Assembly: GCA_911728455.2 (NCBI GenBank)
Contig: OU452228.1
Coordinates: forward strand, 23,097,950-23,161,949
Direction of reading: 5' to 3'
From: Marthasterias glacialis
Lineage: Eukaryota > Echinodermata > Asteroidea > Forcipulatida > Asteriidae
Length of the DNA: 64,000 bases
Every line of letters starts with the position of its first letter. Position 1 is the first letter of the stretch. Positions 25,901-37,900 of the stretch are shown here, piece by piece. The notes under the pieces are model-generated. The model searched no databases. It worked only from the letters and a program-made list of their open reading frames with translations, and was not told where the DNA came from. A program made the translations under genes and the position numbers.

Positions 25901-28900
25901 CCTTCTGTAATGTCTCTCTGTACATTTAATCCATGGTAACAGAACAACTAAACCTTCAAACATGGATAAAACTAAACTGAGTTTATCAAAATCAAAAAAC
26001 AAAACAAAACAAAAACCCAAAAAAAACCCCTGAATTTTGATAGATTTGAAGCACATGTACGATGTATTTAGGGATAATAACTAAAGTAGATAGAGTTTAG
26101 CCTGTGAGAGGTTTATTACTCAAGGGCTAAAATAAGGCCTTAAGGACAGAGGGCAACAGTCACCGACAGGCCGGCCTGTCCGTAATGGAGATAACCAAGG
26201 GGTGTGGCCAGTTGTATCATGGAGGAAGAGTATCTTCCTCCATGGTTTATCTTCAGTGCCTGGAGCAAGCAATAATCTATTATCCTGCAACCGCACCCTT
26301 TTCCTGTTGTGTTCAGATTTCAAGTTCAAAGATTTGGTTGCTACCTTATTCTAACTATCATGACTATCAGCCCACTGTGTGTCTAACAGTATGAAGAGTT
26401 TTAAGAGGTTGTTCCTTCCAAAGTGTTTCTATGTTTTCAGTCAGTAAAGGATGTAACTTTTAGTTGTATTCAGGCTTCAAGTTGAAACAATTGAATGCTA
26501 CAATGTACCTGATTCCAATTCATCAGTCCACCCTGTGTCTTAAAAGTATGAAGGGTTTTAAGAAGTAGTTCCTTCCCAAGTGTTTCTTTGTGTTCGGTCA
26601 AAGGAGGATGTAACCTTTAAGTTTTTTTTTTCAGGCTTCAAGTTAAATCAATCTGTAAGAAGAAGAAAAAACATTCACACTTAATTTCTTGGGGATATGA
26701 AGACACTGTTAGAAAAAATATCTCCTGTTCCACTGCAGTGCTCTTATTACACACTGTAGAGAGTCGCCTCCACTTGCCTGTAAAAATTGCCTACACTGGG
26801 ATTTTATATAGTGCCATTTCATTTAGACACAGCGCATTAGAATATTTTAGTTACTTTTAAAACCATTTTGCAAGTATGAGACCTATGCCTTTACATAGCA
26901 CCATGTAACGGTTTACAAGGTGCTGTGGCGCAATCTGCAGCCGATCAAACCAGGAACACCGGGGCGAACCCCTTCTCTTTTCGATAAGCGCACTAGGTTC
27001 TTTTACGTGCATTACACAACACACAGGACCTACGGCTTTACGTCCCATCCGAAGGACGCAGCAATAATGGTTAAGTGTCTTGCTTAAGGACACAAGTGTC
27101 ACGATGGGGACTCGAACCCACACTCTGCTGGTCTGAAATGCCAGAGCTTGAGTCTGGTGTTCTTATCTGCTCGGCCACGACACTTGTGTCCTTAAGCAAG
27201 ACACATAACCATTATATTGCTGCATCCTTCGGATGGGACATAAAGCCGTAGGTCCTGTGTGTTGTGTAATGCACCTAAAAGAACCCATCGCAAACAGAAA
27301 GGGTTCGCCCCAGTTTTCCTGGTTTGGTCGACTGCAGATTGCGCCACAGCACCTTGTAAACCTTTACATGGTGCTATGTAAAGGATCAGGTCTCATACTT
27401 AAAAAAATGTAGCTCCACATGCCTTGCAGGAAAAAATGCTGAGCATTGAAACACCCTTTGAAAACCCATCGGGTGTGATAAAGCGCTATATATAAGAACT
27501 GAGTCGTATTACTCTTATTGCTAATAAAATATTAAGTGAAAGTAAAACGAGATTAGTCTGTCAGGACCTGGTTGCCTGAAAATTGCATCGTGTGACAATG
27601 GCCTTTGAATCTTGCCAACTCATATTGTATTGCTGACAGTGTTAGTGGTAATTTGACTCAATTCATGTTACTAAACACCCACACTTCCCTTAAATGTGAT
27701 GTATTCATGTACGTATGTCACCAGAGCAAAAGATCAGACCCCACGCCTTTCAGGTTTACCAGTCGAGCATCCTCAGAGGAAGGTGTGCTCATAGACTTGC
27801 GTGGGTTACCCCTGACCTGCAAATGACCCAGCAAGGCTACGACTGGGTGATTCGTAGAAACTAAATAACAAAAGCACACAGATGATTAATTAATAGGATA
27901 TGCATCAGATGCCAAATGCATGTACTTGACCGTGTATGAATGAATCTTCCAATTGGCAACTGAATTGCATGTCGGTTCCTGTAAACAAAATCATCATTGC
28001 CCAGAACCTTGCCAGTACGTGTAGTATACTGGAAGTTGGCAGACTTTTTTTTTTTTTTTTTAATGGTAAAAGCATTTGACTGCAGGGATTGGGTGTAGTG
28101 CATTCACCGCATGATATATTGCAGGCTGCATTGTGCCGATATGGCATTGTGCATCTAAACATTCAGAACCATTTTGACGATTTTAGATAATAAAAGGTGT
28201 TGATAACAGCGTGCGGAACTTGTGTCCCCAACAGCCCAAATATAGACGAATTGTACATTACCTCATTCTCTCGTGAAAAATACTCATGTGCTGTGTCAGC
28301 TAGAAGTCTCTTTCAGTTTATAAAACTCGATCGTAATTTTGGTTTCTAAAAGTTTATTCATTTTGTATGCAATTTCTCTTTAACCAGTTGCGGGCATTTT
28401 TTTGTTGTTGTCCAATCCCCATCTTTTGGCGGAAATGCCGGAATCTTTTTTTTCTTTGAGGGTACCGCTGGCACAAAGAAACCCTGACTTTACGATGGCC
28501 AGAGAACAAAGATTTGCTTTATTGGATGGTTCGTTTTGTTCCTCGACCGAGAAAATGTCAAATTCACATAGCGTGAATTGCAAAACATCGGCTGTTACCT
28601 ATGGCGTAGGAGTGGAACTCAACATGGAACGACTCACTCTTACTTACTTCCATTGAGCCGAAATGCAATGAGTGAACAATGGTGGAATCCTCTGGATGCC
28701 TCGTAATCCCCTTCTTGAAACAAAAGGACAAAGGTCTATAATCAGGGATAACACCAAAATTATTTGCTACCCAATTTTAACAGCATTCATTGTGCACAAC
28801 ATATGCTCAGTCAGAATATTTTGCAGTGCAAAATTCATGGACGGAATTGTTCCCTGCCCACACCTGAATTTTTTAGATTCATGGAGCACCTGTGGGAATG

Positions 28901-31900
28901 ACTTGGTATAGATTTGCGGAAACCAGTCTGGAGGAGAATGCCAATGACCTGGATTACTATAGTCTGACCTCTGGTTGACCTTTGATTCTCTGACCCCAAC
29001 TTCTGTTTCAGAGTAACCAAAATATGTCTTGTAGATTTTGTTACAACCATTAAGCTGTCAATGGGAATCTATGGGCAGACGTCAGGGCCAGACATCAATG
29101 AGCTGCTTAAGTACATGTACAAAAAGTAGCTGAGCACAATACAATTGTGCTTACCAGAATAAGTTACCAGCCAAATAAACAATGCTACATATATCATATG
29201 TTACTGGTATCCTGCTTATTTTGGCTTAGCAGACAATCTTTAAACAATATTTCTACAGCTCTATGAAATGAACCATAAACACCTTAGTGTTTTGTCGTTG
29301 AACTTTTCAGAAAAAGAAGGAAAAAGACATCAATGGAACAACAATTTTGATTAGGACATTTATTTAAACCCTCTAATTTTCAAGTCATAATCTTGAAACT
29401 AGTTTGTGAAAGTTTTGTTAATTTAGACACAATGTGGGTGATCCTTTTTGTTGTATGAGAAGGCAGTATTTACTAGTTTAATGATTAAGTGATGCTGTGA
29501 TTAATCTTAAACGCACATTCACAAATACACAAGACAGTTCAGGCATTCCCATTGGTTGAAAGGTGGTCACATGACCATGTTTACCTGGTATTATCTTGCT
29601 GATAAAGACATGGCTGGAGCTGTTTAAGACTGGACTGGTTTCCTGCTTTGATACTCTAACACTAGAAAATGTGTATGAAGAGGCGTGAAACAGACCCATT
29701 GTGCAAAGATGGGCTCCTGAATGTAACGTTACAGCAAAAATCATTGCAAAGCGAGCAAGGTTTGTTGTTTCGTTCTCTGATTTTTCGACATTTTATTTCT
29801 TAACAATAAAAGGGCATTTATGAGTGGGAATAAAAGAGTGGTGACTCGGTCTTAATCGGCCGTTTAAAACCTTACAGTGTCGCGGCCTGGCGATAAAGGT
29901 CCCCGCATTCGGCTCGGGCCTTTATCACACGGGCTGCAACACAGACGGTTTTAAACGGCCGATTAAGACCTCATCGCCACTCTTTTATTCCCTTGTATAT
30001 TTTACCATGCAAAGCAGGGGGGAGGAAGCAGGAGAAATGGCTTGAACAACATACTTGGAATTTCCACTATAGGCTACAGGCCTGAGTCTAGTAGCCTCAC
30101 AACCAAACAAGTGTAGCAGTCTGGTGTACTTCTCCATCAAGTACAAAATACATACTGTTGAAGACGATGATAGGAAGATTTTCTTTAAAACACACTTAAA
30201 TCTGACAGAATTGTAGAATCAGAATCGAGGCAAAATCAGAACAACAGCCGTCGGTACCTGAAAGTCGTCTCATCCAAAGAACTCGCACCCAATGTGCAGA
30301 AACAAGACATGGCGAGATACACACTGTTAAATGCAAGTCTCTTCACAGCACAGCTAAGAACAGGGAGGGGTAAATGAATCCGTAGCGAGACAAACATAAT
30401 CGCCTCTTCCCCTATTTCCCCAGTTGTTACACCATTCGTTTTCACAAAAAGGGCCTTCTTGCCAGGGTGATCTAGCCATAAGAATAAAGATTTTTTATTG
30501 ATCTTTGTGCAGTGACATCTCAAGTTTTGGATTTTTATTATCATCAGTACATGTACATGTATATCTACATGTACATCAACATGCATTTTGTTTAGCGTCT
30601 TGAGTTTATGTAATGTAAAAATCGTGGATCAATCGCCAATTTTTTTAGTTTGTACCAGTTTGCTTAATTTGTAAGACAGAGGGAAACACAGATGTCAAGT
30701 GCATGAAATGATTCATCAAGTCAATAAATATCCCCTGTCAAACGATCTCGTCAGCCAACTGCAGAGACAACATGAAGATATTCCTGGCAGTGACATTGAC
30801 TTGACATACCCCGTTTAGCTGTTGACATTTTAACTGACTCACATGATCTGGTCCGTTCTATTCTGCGCTACAATTATGCTGTTAACTTACCGGAAGGTCA
30901 AATTAAGGGAAGGGTTAGATGAGAGAACTTTTAAAGCAAGAACTGAACTGGCAGTGGTTCTGTAAGAAGTAAGGGTTGAGTTGAACTTTGGGAGGGCGGG
31001 ATGGTATTTGTGTGGACTATAATTTCTTGTTAATACAAATTTGTTAGTATCAAGTAATAAATCATGAGGGAAACTGACTTGGTAAATTTAATTTGATTTT
31101 CGAGTGAATAAAGACAAACTTTACTAGAACAGGATTTGAACCTGCAGCCTCCGTATTAACGTGCCAGTGCTCTACCTAATGAGCTATCTAGCCCTATGAA
31201 ACAATTCAACCTGAAACTACCATATAACAAGGGATCACACCCAAGTTTACGTTACAACTGGGAAGTGTCAGTATACCATTACCGTAAGGGGGGAGTTTCA
31301 GGTTGAATGGCTTCTGACTGGCACCTCTGAACAAAGATACCGACAAATTAGGGGAGACTGCCATCATACATAGGGCTAAGTAGCTCAGTTGGTAGATCGC
31401 CATCACGCTAATCTGAAGGTGGCAAGTTCAAATCCCATTCTAGTCAATTTTTGTTTGTGTATCCAAAAAATAAATTTATTGTGTGTAATATTAAGGATTG
31501 AAATAAGCCTGCATGTACGTGTGTGTGCTTGCCCCATGAGACAATTTTTGCAGTCAACTTAGAGACAACCAACTGCACTATACACGTACATTGCAAACGG
31601 AATAGTACTGTTGAACAAGATACATTTTTCTAGCAGTTTCTCACCACAACATTAGACCCTAGCAGTCTCTCTCAGAATAAAAGACAACTCGACGTATATG
31701 CATATTAGTGTAGCATAAGCAGTCGGGTGGAAAAGAGGTGACAAGAAAAGGAGCAGAATGCAGTCAGAAGAAGCAGTCTTACCACCTCCAAGAATAAATT
31801 GTGTGAAAATTTAATTGAGAGCGTTTTTTTTTTTTCTTCATGGAGATTTGCCTGGACTTGATTGCCTGTAAATTGCCTCGTGGGGCGTTTTGAAATGAGC

Positions 31901-34900
31901 CGGGGCTGTACAAGTTTAATGGTCCTGTCGCACAGGGCAATTTGTACAGGCAACTAACACTACTCGCAAAATGGCAAATTTTGGTCGCACAAGGGGACAT
32001 TTTTCTAACAGTGTCTTATTTTCGACAAGAACAAATTATGTGGAATTAAAATGTGGGGGTTTTTGCATCCTGGTGATTGCCAGGATTTGTTTGCCTGTAA
32101 GCAATTATGGTAATTGTGGAGTTGTCTTGGTTATTAAAATACTACATTTGGTCAAAGTAAATCATCTTTGTCAACTAGACTAACAAAAGCTTAAGTTTGT
32201 TGAACTCAACATTTGGACCAGTTTTTCCATCATGATCATGGAGCAGTCATTTTAGTTTTAGGTTTATAAAGTATTGTAACCAAAGCGAGGCTGGAGGGGA
32301 GAAGTCTGGCCCCTGTCTGGTACAATGGGTTGAATACATGTAGTGTATGAGGGAACACAACGGTAAGATAGAGGTAGTGTGACAAAGTTCTTGATGTCAA
32401 GTAATACACCACAAGGGGAAAACTGACTGGGTAATTATAAATCAATTTTGGGAAAAATTGAAGAGAATTGGATTTGAACCAGTAACCTTTGGGTTGATAA
32501 GCTAGCGCTCTACCAACTGAGTCATCTTGTCCCATGGCGGTCTCCTTTTTTTGTCAATATTGTTATTTGGGGGCACCAGTCAGAAGTCATAAAATCGTAC
32601 ATTGTATACTGCTGTATAACCAGGTTTCAATACAACCTGGGAAGCGGCAGTACAGGGGTCACCTTAATAACTGAGTTATCCGGCCCTATGTTGGCAGTCT
32701 TCCTTTTTTGTTAGTGTTCGGGCGCCAGCCAGAAGTCATACAATCGTATACTGGTGTAAATGTATAGCCAGGGATCACACCCAGTTTTGTGTGTGAACAT
32801 TGACTATGGTTCATTAAGCTAGGATCATTGTCAGATTAACTCATTTTTTCTCATGTTTGATTGTTGTTTATCCAGCTGGAACATGCCAAGGATCAGCTTA
32901 TTATCCCTCTGGAAGCCTTCAGGAAGGACCAGATTGGCTCGGCAAAGGTATGAAGACCTCCCTTAATACCCAACGTCTTAACTTATCAATGCACTGAGAC
33001 ATAATTTTGACCACAGGGCTGTCTACTCACCTTCTTGACACCCTGTTTTTCATTTGGACACCAAAATTTAGTTATTTTGGATGCCTTGTTTTAGACATTT
33101 CAACAAATTTGGACACCCTGTTTCAGATCCAGGCAGATTCTTGCCTTCAGGCGGCATGACGTGGCTGAGCAAATAAGAACACCGGACTCGAGCTCTGGTG
33201 TTTCTGATCAGCAGAGTGTGGGTTCGAGTCCCGGTCGTGAAATTTGTGTCCTTAAGCAAGACACTTAACCGTTATTACTGCATCCTTCAGATGTGACGTA
33301 AAGCTGTAGGTCCCATGTGTTGTGTAACGCACGTAAAAGAACCCAGTGCTCTTACCGCAAAGAAAACGGGTTTGCCACAGTGTTCCTGGTTTGATCGGCT
33401 GCAGATTGCGCCACAGCACCTTTGTAAACCATTACATGGTGCTATGTAAAGAAGCAGGTCTCATACTTCAAAATGTAACTCCACATACCTTGTCGGAAAA
33501 ACACTGAGCACTTTGAGATGCCCATCGGGTGTCATAAAATGCTATATAAGAACCGCGTATTATTATTATTATTATTATTTTCTTAAATGCCAAGGTTTCT
33601 TATCGTCTCCGCAGTTTATACACATGTACGTCATGAAGTGCTGGAGCCTCATGATGTCCATAGCAGAGATTCACATGAATGCTATGAAAAAGTTGTTAAG
33701 CTTAGACATTAAATTTGCTGTCCATTTCTTCCCATATAATATAAAAAATGTAAGTCCATTGTTAATTCATTGGTTCGTACTTTATAAAGTGAATGACAAA
33801 CTTCACAACAGCAATTCAAATAAACCTGTTTTTTGTGGGGGTTTTTTTTTTTAATAAAGAAAAACAAATTAAAACTTGTATGATTAACTTGTGTAGTTAA
33901 TTTTTTTTTATCAGTGTTTAAAAAATAGGTCAATTGGTCAAGAGGCTACCAAAATTTGTGATGTGTCCTGAAGCGAAATATTGCATCAATTTTATCTCTT
34001 TTGACCTGGGGGCACATGAAGACCTGTGTTGATGGAGACAGTTCTTGTGTTTGGTTAGTCACTAAAGCGTTGCATATTTAGCAGCCTGGACTGTTTACAC
34101 CTCCAGGGGAGGTCCGGACGATTCCAGGAATGATGCTGATGATAATGAGCTTGGCTAATAATACAAAATCAGGTGCCTGGCTGGTCTGGTCATGGTGGAG
34201 TTAACATATGATTATTATTCGTGATGATGGTTGAAGGCTGTCAGAGATGCAAAACAGACATGAATGTGACTGGCACGTACAGCATCTGAATTCTCCCCAC
34301 GCACAAGCTAGCACATCGGGCCAATACACACGGATTGCAGGTTGATGATGCAAACAACAATTTTTTTTATTTTTAGATTTAAGATTAACTTCATAAAAAT
34401 TATGGAAAAAAAAACATTTGAAATGAACCAGATTGTACAGTAGAGCTTTTGAAATCAAACATAAACATCAAGTATGCTAGATGTTAATTTTGCATTGGGG
34501 ATAAGAATATTATTTGTTTTTTGCCCATACACTGATGTGTGCTAAGCACTGTATACTCAGTACTTTCCCAAGTCCTGTGAAAAAAAAACTCACAGGCATA
34601 TTCCTCGGGTGGGATTCAAACCTACGACCCCTGTGAGTTGTTTTTTCACATAAACAAACAATATTCTTATCCCCGATGCAAAGTTAACATCTATCATAAT
34701 GGTTGCGGTACCCGCTGCTAATAAGATTCGAACTGCCTCTAGCTGCCTGGCAATCTCTGTAGTCTAGTTGGTAAGACAATCTGCTCCAGAATGGCGGGGG
34801 TCGTGGGTTCGAACCCCACCCGAGGAATATGCCTGTGAGTTTTTTTTCACAGGACTCGAGAAAGTACTGAGTATACAGTGCTTAACACACATCGGTGTAT

Positions 34901-37900
34901 GGGGAAAATAAATAGATAATAAACTTCAAGTAAAAAACATTTGGAGGACCTCGTTTCAATTCAGTGTGCTTCGGCCAAACTTGCAAAATTTGGGGTCCAG
35001 AATGCCCTCCAGTTTTGAAAATCTTGGTTGAGAGCCCTGAGCATCAAGTTCAAATAAAATTATTATCAACCCACAATGACATGTATTCACAATTTACACA
35101 TCTTGATAACTGATCATAAAAAAATGAGAGTGAAATGATAATTTGTTATGTCAATTTGCGAGTCACCGTTTGTGTAACTTAAAACTAACCTCGGTGACTT
35201 AAGATTCTTTTGTGACGTTTGGTCAGACTGTGCTCTCAGTGGGATTGCACATGAGTGAAAGAAGAAGAGCTTTCGTTATGTCACACTATGGTCACATGAG
35301 CATCCTACTTTAGTTTTGTTAGGTCATAAAGGGTTCACTTCAGATAAAAAGGAACTGTTTGGCTTGTGACACTTTGTCACAAACTAGGTATGGTAATGTA
35401 TATTTTAATGTGTTTTTGTGGGTTTGTGAGAGACATGTTTTTTTTCACCATTGTAGGAAGCCAAGAAGCAATTTGAGAAGCAGACAGAGAAGTTCTGCAA
35501 GTCGCTGGACAACCATGTCAGTTTGACAACCAAAAAGAAAGAGACCTCGTTACTGGAGGTAAGAGTCAGAATCAACTGTCTTCTTGCTTCACAAACCTTT
35601 GGTTGGCATTTTCCTGCCAAAGAATATCTCTGTAGTAGACAGAGATGAGAAATTTCAGACCTGAATTCAGACTTTTTAGTCTGCCTGGTGAAACAGTAGC
35701 TGTTGTTTTCTTCAGATATAAAGAAATCCCGCTCTGTGATCTACTTCTGTAGTGAAGTGGATACTGTTCATCGAAGCTCTCTGAACTCTATAACTCCAGT
35801 GATACCAAAAGGTTGAAACACCATCATATCAACATACCTCCTAAAATTTAGATCCTAGTTTCACACCTTTTCGTTAGCAATGACTCTCGCCCCTGAGTAG
35901 AAGCTTAGACTGTTTCCGATTTAGCTGTTGCGGCTGGATCAGCATGTTATAACATGTGTTGAAGCATAGCAGCACCCGTAGCAACAGTCACAGCCGCCAA
36001 CTCAAACACTGCTGTGGATGTATCTTCAGCATTACCATGTTTTATAGACCAAACACTAGGAAGTGATTATGGAATTTGTCTTTGTCTCTTACATGAAAAT
36101 TGATGAGAGAGTACTAGTCGACTTGTTGAGGTGTTTAACCACAAGGGCTTTATTTCATTGGGACTGCTTGCGGCAGAATTGCATGCTTTACAGAGCGCTG
36201 TAAGCAAAGAAATCCGTGGTAAGCAGCAGGGTCCTAGCTACGCTGGTCGTTGCCGGTCGGCACTGACCACCACTCGGGGTGCTAAGACAGACTTCACTTT
36301 GTGTAACCTGTCTATGCAGTGTACATGACATATGTACATTACACATACATGCACGCTCGTATTGGGCGTTGGTACTCGGTATTGCCACCACTATGCATAA
36401 GGAGAATGCTATACCAAAGGCTCCTCCACATGGCGTGTCGTGGCCGAGTGGTCAAGCGCACTAGACTCAAGCAAGGTGCTGTGGGTTCGAGTCCTGGTCT
36501 TGACACTTGTGTCCTTAAGCAAGGCACTTTACCAATATTGCTTCGTCTTTTGGATGGGACGTAAAGCTGTTGGTCCTGTGTGTTGTGTAATACACGTAAA
36601 AGAACCCAGTTACACTTATTCCTAAGAGACGGGGTTTGCCCTGGTGTTTCTGGCAGTGGCTGCTGAATGCGCCGCAGCACCTTGTAAACCATTACAAGGC
36701 GCTACAGAAATGGCTCTCATAATTCAAAAAAATATTTTTAAAAACCTGTCTTAAAAATAGTATAAGCGCTATGAGTACCTAATTGTTGGTAGATACGTGC
36801 AGTACACATGTTTAATTAAGACTCCGGTGTTATTATTACACAGCAGTTATGTGAGAACATTTGTTTGTGAATGACTTGCATAATTTTGTTATTATACTGT
36901 GATAACAATTGTGAGGTGATCATACTTATTTATTCTTGTGAGCTAATTAATTGCAAATATTACTCTACTAACTTGTTAAGCAGAAAATTGTGCTTAGCAA
37001 ATTGTGTTAAGCTAAAATGTGCAGGGAACCAATCATGAACAATACACATTACATGGTGTTTTGGCTGGTAACCTGTTTCTGCTGAGCAATATTTTTCTGT
37101 GCTGGACATCTTGATGAGATTGAGCCCTGGTGTGTGGGGGGTAGGAGTAAATGAATAGTGCATTGTTAATAAGTTAAGATATCCTTGTCTCCTTGGGTTA
37201 GGCTGATGCTGCACTAGAGCTGGAGAGACGAGACTTCCATAGAGAGTCTCTGATGTATGCTCGCATCCTTCAAGAAGTCCAAGAGAAGAAGAAATTTGAG
37301 TTTGTGGAGACGGTAGGTGATATTTTTACTCATCCAAATGCCTCCAATATGGGTGATTCAGATTACAGTGCGCCCTCTACAGTCTACCCTGGAGAGGTCA
37401 TTCTCCTAAAAAGCGGTTGACTAAAAAACAATCGCACTCGCAACTCTGCACCGCTTGGGCAGTTCAGGACCTTTAAATGCTTGATATGAATGTGAAGAAC
37501 ATTCATCAGTCTCACAAAAGAATACCGTTTTAGGCTGCGAATACAGAAAAATACAACCTTGCGAGACGTCTAAAAACTTGTCAACCTTTTCCCATGATAC
37601 ACCATGTACACTGTGAAAACGTCCTCTCCTGGGAACACTATAGATGGTGTACTGTATTGCAAATAATCCGTATTAAGATGTCATCAGAAGCCCCATTGCA
37701 AATGCACAGACCAGCATTTTCTACATCGATTTACGCAAAAACTAAGCTAGATCTTCTTGATAATGTCCTCCTCTGTTTTAAGAAATTTGTCCAACAACAG
37801 TAAAAAACCAAGGTTTTTAGGTTAAATTACACACAAACGAATGCCAGCTTTGGAACCAGAAGTGAGCAAATGTACGCACGTATGACGTAGTGACTTACCA

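Larger units (their letters stand above)
25180..32875 (+). other. Intron B-C (7.7 kb)
   Basis: Rich in mobile elements: three SINE copies including a head-to-head pair, a TTAACCAGTT-family element, three MITE families and an inverted pair of tRNA-derived repeats, each listed separately. No coding sequence recognised; a T run lies at about 28045-28061. Confidence 0.7.
32948..35456 (+). other. Intron C-D (2.5 kb)
   Basis: Holds a near full-length SINE (33149-33582) and an inverted pair of tRNA-derived repeats (34477-34935), plus a possible diverged copy of the 11825-12185 element at about 34287-34470. The remainder is AT-rich with no exon recognised. Confidence 0.7.
35559..37201 (+). other. 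Intron D-E (1.6 kb)
   Basis: Contains a small palindromic stretch (35905-36005; TTAGCTGTTGCGGCTG against a CAACAGTCACAGCCGCC-like arm), a SINE (36431-36840) and a GGGCCC-family MITE copy (36968-37132). The last of these ends about 70 bp before exon E. Confidence 0.65.

Noticed and set aside
27178-27200. Target-site duplication between the two SINEs
   Set aside because: The shared GACACTTGTGTCC is part of the SINE body on both strands, not a duplication of host DNA.
31376-31443. Possible tRNA gene
   Set aside because: Box A and box B are recognisable, but the acceptor and anticodon stems do not pair well. An inverted sibling and related copies point to a tRNA-derived repeat.
34757-34830. Possible tRNA gene with GGTTCGAACCC
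   Set aside because: Same reasoning: the 3' flank is shared with other interspersed copies, and it is part of an inverted repeat pair.
36435-36510. Possible tRNA-Leu/Ser gene
   Set aside because: Good A and B boxes, but the segment continues into the SINE body shared with several other copies, so it is a SINE head.
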